A stretch of DNA of 52,630 nt from Lachnospiraceae bacterium (GTDB taxonomy: Bacteria; Bacillota; Clostridia; Lachnospirales; Lachnospiraceae). The translations under genes were made by a program, and so were the position numbers. Every line of letters starts with the position of its first letter. The stretch's first letter is position 1. The notes under the pieces were generated by a model. It searched no databases. It was not told where the DNA came from and saw nothing but the letters and a program-made list of their open reading frames with translations. The stretch is taken from positions 1-52,630 of the forward strand of contig JAAWOG010000019.1 in NCBI GenBank assembly GCA_022799355.1. The letters run 5' to 3'. This document shows, piece by piece, positions 25,430-34,900 of the stretch.

Positions 25430-25810
25430 ATGATGGATATCGCAAACATGAACGAGGTTGACCTCGAACGCTATGTTACCAGGATTATGCTGGACATGGG
25501 TATTCCGGCACACCTGAAAGGGTATCATTACCTGAGGGAGGCGATTATTCTCTCGGGAAAAGATATGGAAGCTGTCAGCAGTGTCACAAAGCTTTTGTAT
25601 CCTACCGTCGCAAAAAGATTTAAGACCACCGATCAGAAAGTGGAACGTGCTATCCGCAACGCCATCGAAGTATCCTGGACAAGAGGAAATATCGATACCT
25701 TCGAGGAACTGTTCGGCTATTCCGTAGGGACCGGCAAGGGACGTCCCACCAACAGCGAATATATTGCAAGGATTGCTGACAAAATAAGACTTGACTTAAG
25801 AGATTTATAA
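25430..25810 (+). CDS. Stand-alone Spo0A C-terminal DNA-binding domain protein
   Basis: 126 residues that match the effector domain of Spo0A along their whole length: MGIPAHLKGYHYLREAI, VTKLLYPTVAKRFKTT, the recognition helix region VERAIRNAIEVSWTRGNID, and the ending RPTNSEYIARIADKIR. The N-terminal phosphoacceptor receiver domain present in Spo0A is absent. The gene begins at an ATG with AAAGGGG about seven bases upstream, so it is not a truncated fragment of a longer frame. Spo0A binds 0A boxes as a dimer once phosphorylated. A receiver-less form would bind without phosphorelay control, or antagonise Spo0A (inference). It is followed 51 bases later by a CotH-like gene in the same direction and stands back-to-back with the 22-kb glycan operon. 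It may regulate either, or itself. Similar orphan domains are seen in Lachnospiraceae. Confidence 0.9.
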   Translation: MMDIANMNEVDLERYVTRIMLDMGIPAHLKGYHYLREAIILSGKDMEAVSSVTKLLYPTVAKRFKTTDQKVERAIRNAIEVSWTRGNIDTFEELFGYSVGTGKGRPTNSEYIARIADKIRLDLRDL

Positions 25811-25861
25811 TTTAAAAAACTTCCGGGCGCCGCTTCCAAAGGGCGTCCGCACGGGTGATAT

Positions 25862-27508
25862 ATGTCCGACTATGCCAAATTATTGTCCAAATATCTTTTT
25901 CTTCCTATGACGGTCATTTTTCTGATCGTCCTGTTTTATTACCATCATACGGAATCCGGCCAGATTTTATCTACCGATATCCTCTCTTCCGAGAAAGCGG
26001 AAGAACTTCTTATTACCGCTCCCCCCGAACTTGGTTTACTGGCAGGACAGGGGATTACCTTATTGTTTAACGGCTATCCGCTTCCCTATGATTCGGAAAG
26101 CGGTGCTTACTTCCTGTCCCAGAATATGAATACTGATGAATGGCAGGGCGCCCTCTCTTTAAGTGCTCCCGAAGGAGAACTTTATTTTCTGGAGGATGCT
26201 TTTCTTTACGATAAATCCGCCGCGATCAGCAGCGGACACATATTTTCTTTATATGCACAGGTTGGAGGCTCCTCCCAGCTTCTCTCCCTTGTTATCACAG
26301 GACTTCCTCTGGTCAGTCTGACTTCCGCCTATTCCGAACAGCCCGTTTACGATCCTGACCTGCAGCCCGACGAATACTATTACGATTCCCACACCATATA
26401 TTATGGGGCGGTTGTTATTTTTAATGCCAATCCGGAAAGCGGAAAATGCCAGACGGTTTTCAGCCCGGTCACGTTCCATGAACGCGGCGCAAGCTCCACC
26501 AAATATGGGAGGAAGAAAAACTATTCCATTAAGCTTCTGGAGGCGGACGGCACTAAAAACGAACAGTATCTTTTTGACCTCGGCACGCAGGCAAAATGGA
26601 AACTGATCACAATGTTTAATGACAGCAGTAAAATCCGGGATATGACATCCCTCACACTCTGGAGCGAAATCTCTTCTCAGGAAACAAATTTCATGGAGCA
26701 CAGTGCCGAAATGGCATATTGCGAAGTCATTTTAGACGGAAGATACAACGGTTTATGCGGTGTACTCACCCCGGTGGATGAAGATACGCTGCAATTAAAA
26801 GACGGTGATTCCCTTTATAAGCTGGTGGAGTTTGGCATGCCCTCCCCCGACAGCTTTCAGTATTCCGTTCAAAATAATTTTACCATAGCGTACCCTGTAA
26901 GGCTTCGTTATCCTAAAGAACCGGAAAAAATACTTCCCGGCTGGATTCCCATGCAGGAATACCTGACCTATGCCTACTGGACGCCAAACGCCTACGCTTA
27001 TGCCAGCCTTCTGGATCTGCGCAACATTGCCGATTTCTATATCTTCACCCAGGCAACCGCAGCCGCAGACAACAAATCCAAAAATACCTATATGGTATCC
27101 CGCCGTCAGCCGGACGGCAGGTATATTACCTATATCCTTCCCTGGGATCTGAACTATACCTTCGGCGAAGTCTGGGCACAGGAACCGGAGAAACTTTATG
27201 TTGCATTTAACGCGGATCCTACGATCATTTATGCGGAGCCCTGCATAGAACAGCTTTTTAACGAAAACATAAATGGCGCCCGGGACATTTTAAGAGCGCG
27301 CTATCTTACATACCGCGAAAATATATTATCCGAAGAACATATCATTTCCGTTATGGAGGAGAATATGAATCTTCTAGTACAAAGCGGTGCCCTTGCCAGA
27401 GATACCGCCATCTGCCCGGACAGCGGAAATACTACCGATCTCACCGCAACAAAACAGTTTGTTGTGGAACGGATGGCTTTTCTTGACAGCTATATTCTTG
27501 GACAATAA
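25862..27508 (+). CDS. CotH-family protein kinase, membrane-anchored
   Basis: 548 residues. An N-terminal membrane anchor (residues ~9-28, LFLPMTVIFLIVLFYYH) leads to an extracytoplasmic part. The kinase-like core starts near residue 200 with VTFHERGASSTKYGRKKNYSIKL, then KLITMFNDSSKIRDMTS and CEVILDGRYNGLCGV. These correspond to the CotH landmarks RG-x-S-x-KK, N-D and the G-x-Y-x-G-L block. A second cluster is DNKSKNTYMV followed by LPWDLNYTFG (427-436). Bacillus CotH phosphorylates serines of spore-coat proteins. In CotH proteins the last cluster usually reads W-D-x-D, whereas here the second Asp is Asn (N431), which could weaken metal binding. The gene follows the Spo0A-like gene and probably shares its promoter. 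Its location among glycan genes suggests a cell-envelope or spore-surface target, but none can be named. Confidence 0.85.
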   Translation: MSDYAKLLSKYLFLPMTVIFLIVLFYYHHTESGQILSTDILSSEKAEELLITAPPELGLLAGQGITLLFNGYPLPYDSESGAYFLSQNMNTDEWQGALSLSAPEGELYFLEDAFLYDKSAAISSGHIFSLYAQVGGSSQLLSLVITGLPLVSLTSAYSEQPVYDPDLQPDEYYYDSHTIYYGAVVIFNANPESGKCQTVFSPVTFHERGASSTKYGRKKNYSIKLLEADGTKNEQYLFDLGTQAKWKLITMFNDSSKIRDMTSLTLWSEISSQETNFMEHSAEMAYCEVILDGRYNGLCGVLTPVDEDTLQLKDGDSLYKLVEFGMPSPDSFQYSVQNNFTIAYPVRLRYPKEPEKILPGWIPMQEYLTYAYWTPNAYAYASLLDLRNIADFYIFTQATAAADNKSKNTYMVSRRQPDGRYITYILPWDLNYTFGEVWAQEPEKLYVAFNADPTIIYAEPCIEQLFNENINGARDILRARYLTYRENILSEEHIISVMEENMNLLVQSGALARDTAICPDSGNTTDLTATKQFVVERMAFLDSYILGQ

Positions 27509-27542
27509 GCAGCACCGACACGGCAAAACATTTCTTATTGTC
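27501..27542. terminator. Possible hairpin between converging genes
   Basis: GACAATAAG (27501-27509) and CTTATTGTC (27534-27542) form a perfect 9-bp inverted repeat around a 24-base loop, overlapping the stop codons of both converging genes. No T-tract follows, so its role as a terminator is uncertain. Confidence 0.35.
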
Positions 27543-29170
27543 TAAGATATTCGCTTTCTGTATACAATATACTCCCCATCCATATACTGAATAAAATAAT
27601 CTCTCTCCAGAATTTCTCCATACTTGCCGTAAATCTCACGATGGGACTGTTCCAGCCAGTCCGGGCGCAGATTCTCCTTCTCCTCCAGAGAAAATACAAG
27701 GTACCCTGCCTCCCTCACTATCTCATCGGAATACATCGCAAAATTGACGCCCAGGCCTGCCGGCATGGCACATATCAGCTTCGGTTCCATACTGTATAAG
27801 ACAGCGGTGTTCGCCCAACGGACAGCTTCCGTTTTTTCTTCCTCCTTATACAACGGCATCGCCTCATCCAGCTCCCCCGCCAGTTTATCCCATTCGGCTC
27901 TTACCTCTGCATCAACATACCTCTCTGCATTGAAATCCTTCTGATTTTTCGGCACAAAGAACATCCCCGCCGCATAAAGTCCGAGAAACAGATACGCCCA
28001 TTTTCTCTTCTCCATACCCAAAAGCATCACCAGAGAAAACAACAGTACAATCCCCACTCCTCTGTAAAATGTGAAGGCTTCCAGAGAGTAAACCGTAATA
28101 TACATCACTACAAACAGCGAAATACTGTAACTCACAATTAAAAAAACCTGCCTGTCCCGGTTCCGGAACACCTCCTGCCCATCCTTCCTGTTTTTCAGAT
28201 ATACGACGCCGCTTCCGCACAACATAAGCAACGGCAGACATACAAACGCCCCAAGCAGCGGTACGAACCACCTGAACATCCCATATCCCGTATAGGACAA
28301 AAAGCAATTCCAAAGATCCACAAGTCCAACCTTAAACATCCACAGAAATGTCCTGACCGCTCCGAAAAAGTCCCTGTTTTTCAAAGTTTCCAACAAGATC
28401 TCCGTTTTATAGATATTATAATTGCTTGAAATCAGATGCAGCAGATAATAACTGCCGCCAGCCTCTATTCCCATCGCCGCAAATGAAACAACTGTTTTAA
28501 AATACCATTTTTTCTTTCTGAAAACGGCAAATATATAAACCGGCACCGCAAAGGCAAAGAAAATATAGACCTGTGTAATGGCAATGATATAAACCGGCAC
28601 CACTGCATACCGAAAAATCCTCTCCCCTTCAGCTTCATCCATAAACAATAACCTGTAAAGCATTGCCGCAAGCACCATCGCAAGCGCATACCGCAGCACT
28701 TCCGACATGATCGTATTCAGATACAGCAAGATGTGTCCCGACAAAACCTCCAGCAGAATAAGATATACAATTCCTTTCCTGTCAGGTTTGCATAAAAGTA
28801 AAACCACCGCATTTGCAACACACAGAAAGACAACATTTGCAACCGCCACGGAATCATAACCCCAGCCGAACATCTCCCCCCATACTGCATACGGAAGTAA
28901 AATAGCCGGACTCCAGGCGCCGCCTGTTCCTAAAATGGCATGTCCTCCCTCAAATCCCCAGTAGCCTTCCGGCATCCCGCCCGCAAGCCAGGTTTTGATC
29001 AGTTCATAATATGCCGCCTCGTCATTCCACTGGGGCATGGGTAAACATAAGCCGCCTCCTCTTTCTCCGCATTGTATCAATGTTATCAGCCCAAATAACA
29101 ATGCAGGAAGCAAGATAAAGGCGACCGGAAAAACAAGCGATATCCTTTTTCTCATATTGTACTTATCCAT
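27542..29170 (-). CDS. GT-C-like polytopic membrane glycosyltransferase (paralog B1)
   Basis: 542 residues with about ten to twelve membrane spans and a C-terminal outer domain of about 120 residues. The first outer loop contains CLPMPQWNDEAAYYELIKTW, with an Asn-Asp-Glu triad as in GT-C enzymes, then PEGYWGFEGGHAILGTGGAWSP. The same features recur in 30317-31936 (ASPWNDELFYYKL, PQGYFGFNESHGMYLSFAAWSP), so the two genes are duplicates placed on either side of a GtrB-like gene. Such proteins probably receive a sugar from polyprenyl phosphate made by the GtrB-like enzyme and transfer it to a surface polymer. This is inferred from context. The C-terminal domain has FAMYSDEIVREAGYLVF, matching FGINLCDGGYMDVNLEE in the paralog only loosely. 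It ends the leftward fucose-type module. The start is the first of two close ATGs. Confidence 0.7.
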   Translation of the reverse strand: MDKYNMRKRISLVFPVAFILLPALLFGLITLIQCGERGGGLCLPMPQWNDEAAYYELIKTWLAGGMPEGYWGFEGGHAILGTGGAWSPAILLPYAVWGEMFGWGYDSVAVANVVFLCVANAVVLLLCKPDRKGIVYLILLEVLSGHILLYLNTIMSEVLRYALAMVLAAMLYRLLFMDEAEGERIFRYAVVPVYIIAITQVYIFFAFAVPVYIFAVFRKKKWYFKTVVSFAAMGIEAGGSYYLLHLISSNYNIYKTEILLETLKNRDFFGAVRTFLWMFKVGLVDLWNCFLSYTGYGMFRWFVPLLGAFVCLPLLMLCGSGVVYLKNRKDGQEVFRNRDRQVFLIVSYSISLFVVMYITVYSLEAFTFYRGVGIVLLFSLVMLLGMEKRKWAYLFLGLYAAGMFFVPKNQKDFNAERYVDAEVRAEWDKLAGELDEAMPLYKEEEKTEAVRWANTAVLYSMEPKLICAMPAGLGVNFAMYSDEIVREAGYLVFSLEEKENLRPDWLEQSHREIYGKYGEILERDYFIQYMDGEYIVYRKRIS

Positions 29171-29196
29171 ACACTAATATACTGATTCAACCAGCC

Positions 29197-30126
29197 TCAG
29201 ATTTCCTCCTTGCAGATATAGATCGGCCTCTCTTTCACTTCCATATAAGCTTTGGAAAGATACTGTCCGATAATCCCCATACAAAAAAGCTGCACGCCGC
29301 TGATCAGACATAAAATGCAGATCATGGACGGCCAGCCGGAGGTCGGATCTCCGAAAACAAGCGTTTTCACAATAATAACCAGGATCATTAAAAACGCCAG
29401 CACACAGAATAAAATGCCCAGCACCGAAGCAAAAGCGAGAGGTGCCGTAGAAAATGCCATAATCCCTTCTAAAGAATAAGCAAACAGTTTCCAGAAAGAC
29501 CACTTTGTCTCCCCTTTTTTACGCTCCACATTCTCAAACTCGATCCATTTTGTGGTAAAACCAACCCATCCATAAATCCCTTTTGTAAAACGGTTGTATT
29601 CCTTCACGGATAAGATCGCATCCACCATCTGCCGCGTCATCAGACGATAATCTCTTGCCCCATCCACGATTTCCGTCCTGGAAATCTTTTTCATCAACCG
29701 ATAAAACATCCTCGCAAAAAAAGAACGGATCGGCGGCTCTCCCTTTCTGCTCACCCTCCTGGTCGCCACGGAGTCATAGCCCTCCTCTATATAAGAAAAC
29801 ATCTCCGGGAGCAGAGACGGCGGATCCTGCAGATCCACATCCATGGTCACCACGTAATCTCCCTTCGCGTGTTCAAAACCCGCATACATAGCCGCCTCCT
29901 TCCCGAAATTCCGGGAAAAGGAAACCATATGCACCCGCTCATCGGCATCATGAAGTTTCCTGATCTCCCCCACGGTCCCATCCTTTGAGCCGTCATCCAC
30001 ATAGATGATCTCATACTCCAGATCCTTTTTCTCAAAGAAACTCCTGTTCTTCACAAACTCCGCATAAAAATCTGCGACTGTCTCTTCCTCATTATAGCAG
30101 GGTACTATCACACTCAGTAACTTCAT
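29197..30126 (-). CDS. GtrB/DPM-like polyprenyl-phosphate glycosyltransferase
   Basis: 309 residues. A GT2 catalytic domain (LLSVIVPCYNEEETVADFY, IIYVDDGSKDGT, SRNFGKEAAMYAGFEHAKG, and the metal site MDVDLQDPPSLLPEM near residue 95) is followed by two membrane spans near residues 235-265 and 270-295. This is the bactoprenol glucosyltransferase/dolichol-phosphate mannose synthase-like plan. Relatives move hexose from an NDP-sugar to polyprenyl phosphate, which then feeds GT-C enzymes outside. It lies between two paralogous GT-C-like genes and 2 kb downstream of an fkp gene that makes GDP-fucose, so a fucosyl donor is an attractive but unproved idea. A promoter with an 11-bp inverted repeat lies just upstream. 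GGAGTTGAG precedes the ATG. No gtrA gene accompanies this one. Confidence 0.9.
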   Translation of the reverse strand: MKLLSVIVPCYNEEETVADFYAEFVKNRSFFEKKDLEYEIIYVDDGSKDGTVGEIRKLHDADERVHMVSFSRNFGKEAAMYAGFEHAKGDYVVTMDVDLQDPPSLLPEMFSYIEEGYDSVATRRVSRKGEPPIRSFFARMFYRLMKKISRTEIVDGARDYRLMTRQMVDAILSVKEYNRFTKGIYGWVGFTTKWIEFENVERKKGETKWSFWKLFAYSLEGIMAFSTAPLAFASVLGILFCVLAFLMILVIIVKTLVFGDPTSGWPSMICILCLISGVQLFCMGIIGQYLSKAYMEVKERPIYICKEEI

Positions 30127-30247
30127 CTCAACTCCTGTTTCACCGGATATATCCCGGTCTATATTCTCAATGCCCTGATCTGCTCCGTTTCACTTTTATG
30201 AATAACCGGCATAAAAAATTTCAATTACACCCTTACATCATATCAAT

Positions 30248-30298
30248 ATTATAACAGGTTTTCAATTTTTGTGAACAATTACCGTCCAAAACCTGTTA
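30248..30298 (-). promoter_or_regulatory. Promoter for the GtrB-like gene with an overlapping 11-bp inverted repeat
   Basis: On the minus strand TTCACA (30275-30270) and TATAAT (30253-30248) are 16 bases apart, a good sigma-A promoter about 125 bases before the GtrB-like gene. TAACAGGTTTT (30252-30262) and AAAACCTGTTA (30288-30298) form a perfect inverted repeat spaced by 25 bases, which brackets the -35 and overlaps the -10. This is a candidate operator for a dimeric regulator. Alternatively it could form an RNA hairpin after the upstream gene. Confidence 0.5.
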
Positions 30299-30316
30299 CA
30301 GTTCAGCCTTTTATCA

Positions 30317-31936
30317 TCACCCTTTATTTGCATCAGGACGCATATCATAGACGACAAGCCTCTCACAAATACCAACCGCTCTGCCCCCTGCCGCTCTGCA
30401 CCGCTTTTCAAATTCCCCTCCCGGAATCACTCCAATATAGCGGCTCTGCAGTTCCTCCAGGTTAACATCCATATACCCCCCGTCACAAAGATTGATTCCG
30501 AATCCCTTTGGCATAGCATAATACGCCCCGAAATCAACCATCTTCGTCTCCCCGCCGATACTGTCCCAGGCCGTCCATATGACAGTATTGTCATAATTAG
30601 GGGCATCCTTAGAAAGCTCCATATTCTCCGAAAGCTGTTTTGCCATATCTTCCAGATCCGCTCTGTGTTCTCCGCTTCCAAAAGGCAGCGAAAATTCATA
30701 GGGAATATTGCCTCTCCCCAAAAACAAAACCAGAAAAACCATAGCCATCCCCGCTGGGACAAGCAATTTACTTCTCCGGTACACTCCCTCTGTCAAAGGC
30801 AGTAAAAACAAACACCCTACAATGTAAACCAGCGTATGCCGCCCGCCCTCCTGCAGCCGATACATCAAAAGATCCGCCGCAAAAAATCCCGCCATGCAGA
30901 GCAGCATCTGTCCCTCCGGCAAAAAGTTCTCCCATCTTTTGTATCGGATTCTGACAATCATCTTTATCATCAGATACAAAAACAGCAGCAGAAAAATAAA
31001 ATAATACAGTCCCGCCGCGGAAATCAGCCCGCTTTTGACCGTCAGATTTTCCCATATCATATCAGCCACCGAAATCAGTGAAGTATACAGCTTCCAGACC
31101 GTATAGCGCACACCCGCCAAAATTCCCTGCTCAAAATAGACAGTGATCCATTCCGTATAAAAAAGGTCCGTCAGATACGGCGCACTGAAAAAATGATTGA
31201 TCATTCCATAGACAATAACCGTAACAGCCGCTATCCCGCCCGCAGAAAAAAAAGCCTTTTTTCCTTTCCGGTAAAACAGCAGCGCTCCCGGCGTCAATAT
31301 CAGCAATATCAGATAAGGACGCATCCATGTCATCAGCATAACAAGCCCAAACATACTGCTGATCTTCCAGCCTCCGTATCCCTTTCTGCAGCTCATCGCA
31401 AGCCCCAGAAATACGATAAACAGCGCAAACAATTCCGCCTCCGGTATACAGGAAAGCGCAAACCGCGTCACCGGTACAAAAGCCCCATATGAAACACCGA
31501 TCAGCAGGCTCTGCCTCCGGTCGGGCTTTGCAAGCACGCCGAAAAGCAGCATCGCACAGGAGAGCAGCGCAAGATTACAGAGCATCGGAGATAACAGGTT
31601 CCACCCAAAGAAAACTCCCCAGATAACCCAAAACAGCAAAAGCACCGGGCTCCACGCCGCAAAGGAAAGGTACATCCCATGGCTTTCATTAAACCCGAAA
31701 TACCCCTGAGGATAACCGTATGCGAGCACATTCTCAGTCAGTTTATAATAAAATAATTCATCATTCCAGGGGGACGCAGGCAGATACAATTCAGAAAATC
31801 CCTGTCCCTGCATCAGGCAGTACAGCCAGGCGGAAATCCAGGGTACCAGCGCAAGAAAGAGCGCAGCAGCAGCCACGCTCTTTTTTTCCTTATTTAAATA
31901 AGAGAATTTCCTGATCTTTTCCAATCCCTGCCTCAC
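30317..31936 (-). CDS. GT-C-like polytopic membrane glycosyltransferase (paralog B2)
   Basis: 539 residues with about ten to twelve membrane spans. The first outer loop reads YLPASPWNDELFYYKLTENV, then GYPQGYFGFNESHGMYLSFAAWSP. The Asn-Asp-Glu triad and the following aromatic Gly-rich stretch match paralog B1 at 27542-29170. The C-terminal ~130 residues are soluble, ending with ERLVVYDMRP, and correspond to VYRK/YIV in B1. It begins inside the stop of the fkp gene (ATGA overlap at 31933-31936), so fkp and this gene are translationally coupled. That coupling is the best evidence that the sugar it handles derives from Fkp, although the substrate has not been shown. The family resembles the surface-glycan GT-C proteins of Firmicutes, which lack experimental assignment. 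Confidence 0.7.
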   Translation of the reverse strand: MRQGLEKIRKFSYLNKEKKSVAAAALFLALVPWISAWLYCLMQGQGFSELYLPASPWNDELFYYKLTENVLAYGYPQGYFGFNESHGMYLSFAAWSPVLLLFWVIWGVFFGWNLLSPMLCNLALLSCAMLLFGVLAKPDRRQSLLIGVSYGAFVPVTRFALSCIPEAELFALFIVFLGLAMSCRKGYGGWKISSMFGLVMLMTWMRPYLILLILTPGALLFYRKGKKAFFSAGGIAAVTVIVYGMINHFFSAPYLTDLFYTEWITVYFEQGILAGVRYTVWKLYTSLISVADMIWENLTVKSGLISAAGLYYFIFLLLFLYLMIKMIVRIRYKRWENFLPEGQMLLCMAGFFAADLLMYRLQEGGRHTLVYIVGCLFLLPLTEGVYRRSKLLVPAGMAMVFLVLFLGRGNIPYEFSLPFGSGEHRADLEDMAKQLSENMELSKDAPNYDNTVIWTAWDSIGGETKMVDFGAYYAMPKGFGINLCDGGYMDVNLEELQSRYIGVIPGGEFEKRCRAAGGRAVGICERLVVYDMRPDANKG

Positions 31937-34900
31937 ACAAACTCACTCTCCCAGACATCCACTCCGTTATCCTGAAACACCTCGTGAAGTCTCTCCGAAA
32001 GCTGCCTTTTTGTCACACCCTTCTTCAGGATAGCCTGCAGAAAACCACCGCCGCCTGCACCCGCAATAAATCTCCCGTCGATCAGATCCTCACAGGATAA
32101 GAATATCTGATCGATACAGGTGTTTGTCGCACCCATATCCAACTGCTTTGACAGTTCCCAATGCTCATTGAACAGCTCTGCCAGTTCATCGATATCGCCC
32201 TCTTCCAGCGCCCAGCGCATCCTGACAGCCGTTACTTTCATGGCGGCTAACGCCTCCACCGACTCTTTCCGTCCGCCGATATAATTTCCCACAACTTCTC
32301 TAAGCAGATTTCTTGCCAGTCTCCTCTGTCCGGTATAGATCAGCGCAAACCGCTCCTGCAGTTCCTTTTTCGCATCCTCCGGCACGGCGATCTGCTCCAC
32401 CTGAATCCTCTGATCAATTCCGGATTTTGTCGTAATATATTTTATACCGTTCGTCAGACCGCCCACCTGATCCTGCCAGCCTCCACCGGTACTCATCATC
32501 TGTTCCATACAGAGTACAATATCATAGAGAGCGCCTTCACTGCAGGAAAGCCCCAGAAACTCATGGAGCGCTTTCACGCAGGCACCTGACAGAATACTGC
32601 TGGTTCCCAGCCCTGAGCCCTTCGGCACCCCCACTACCTTTGTGGAAAGATAAATACCGCCGCCCAGTCTTTTCAAAATCTCCTCCAGCGTTTCCGTCCC
32701 TGCCAGGGGCACGATCCCGCAGGAGATCAGCGCCGCCTTATGCAAAGCAAAGAAGTCAAAAGGATTATGACAATCCCGGATCTCCTCTGCTGTCCTGCAA
32801 ATACCCTCAGCACCGATGTCCTCACTGGCAAACTCCACATGCAGCGCATCCAGCCGCCGCACTTCCACCTGAATCGGCAAAATACCGTTCAGCTTCAGCG
32901 CCGCATTCAGCACCACGCCGCCGTTCTCATTGCAGTAGGGCGGCGTATCCGTCCAGCCGCCGCCCCAGTTTACCCGCACCGGAAGCCCTACTTTCACATT
33001 TTTATTCACGATATGAAAATTTTTATTGTCCTGAATATATTTTCTGCTGTTATCATAAACAGCCTTTCCGAGACTGTCAAAACAAAGCCTCTCCAGCACA
33101 TCATACCCCACATCCCCGGCAAAAACAATATTTCTCTCCCGCATATACCTGGAAAGGGCATAATAGATCCGCATCTTCAGCAAAAGTCCGCTCCCTTTCG
33201 CCTTTTCCATCAACAGATCAAACTTCTTCTGATCGATTCCCACCTGCCCGAACACCTGCAATGCCCTGTCGTAAGAGCCTCCCTGTTCCAATATCTCCAT
33301 AAACCGCGCCGCCAGCACCAGATCCTCCAACCTGGTCTTCCAGGGCAGCACCGCCTTTACATCCGCCTTCGCAAAAGACTCATAGAGGCTGCAGCGCTCC
33401 ATGGAAAGCCATCCTCCCACTGCCGGAGAAGGCTCCTTATTTTCCGATATCTTCACAAGCTGCAGGGAAGCCCTGAGAGCCTCTTCCATACTCTCACAGA
33501 CAGGATAAAGCTTCGCAAACCAGAGATAATGCTCCTGATCCCCCCAGATCTGTTCCGGTTTGATCCCATAATAAGAAACCATATCTCCAAGCCTTCCATA
33601 GATATACGCCGCATTTTCCTCCAGCGTCCCTTTCGGATTATCCTCCACGCCATAAATCCTGACAGTATACCTGCCATCCTGCAACCGAAGCCCATGGAGC
33701 ACTACCCCGGGCGGAATCCGTCCCTTCTTAAGGCAAAGCCCCGACAGGATACTTCCCTCCCCGGTACTTACCCCTTCTCCGATATCACAATCTTCCAGAT
33801 AACAGCCCTCTCCGATATCAGCGCCTTTCGCTATCAGGCTGTTATGTGCCGCATAGCGCCTCTCATCCGGCCTGTTCGTACACACCTGCCTTTTCCAGTG
33901 CAGATATTTGTAATCCTCCACGCTCTCCGTCACCAGTTCGAGCAACTCTCTCGTAGTACCAAAATGAATAAATTCCGCGGGAGAGAGGCAGATCACCTTC
34001 ATCCGAAACTTATGGAGCACTTCCCATATTTTTGTTCTGCACGTTTTCAGTTCTTCACAAAAGCTTCCCTCCGGCGCCTGCAGGTAATATTCCTCCAATG
34101 TGGCGTCTTTTGCCAGCGGATAAAGAAAATCTCCGTAAAAACTGATCCTTGCCCTGTCGTTGACAAACATGTCAAATTTTTCAGGATCTGTTTTAATGCC
34201 ATCTCCGATCAGAGAAAACAGTGCCCGCAGCAGCTCCGTATCCAGCATCACCGCACCGGTATCAAGATCCACCATCCCCTGTTCATTTACAGCCCCCAAA
34301 GCCCTCAGCTGCTCTTCCGACTGCTTATGCAGAAACCGTTTCACCATTCCCTGTCCGTCATTCAAAAATACGCCGTGTTCTTTTCCGGTCGATATGGGTT
34401 CCTTGATCGAGATCGCCGCAGCCCCCCGATACTGCAGATCAATCTGCAGTACATTAAACAAAAGCAATACGTCACCGCTCATCACCAGCATACCGCTCTG
34501 CATCCTCGCAGGAATTCCCGCCGTCGCTATCATAAACTCATCAAACAACGTCGAGGCGCGCCCGTTCGGCAGCTCCCTCGGCACAGGCGAAAACAGCTTT
34601 CCGCAGACACTGTACTGGGGAACCCTCTTGGAATCCCCACCGGAATGAATTACCAGAACCTTTTTCCCGAAGGCTTCCCTGCCGCCTTCTTTCTCCTCCA
34701 GATATTTCAGGACATTCAGCGTAGCACCGCCGGAACCTACACGCTTACCCTCCGGATCAGAGAGCACCACATATCTTGTCTTCGCCGGCAGGAGCGCGTT
34801 CAGCAGTCGGTATTCGATCTCTTTTCTATAGGCGGAAGCCTGGTCTTCATTGGACGCCGTCAGAACAACCACATCCCAGCATGGAAAGGACCGCTTTCTG

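Noticed and set aside
29174-29503. 109-codon minus-strand frame overlapping the GtrB-like gene as a GtrA-like partner
   Set aside because: It is in another frame of the GtrB-like 3' end, rich in Phe, Cys and Arg in a random manner, and lacks the four-span GtrA pattern.
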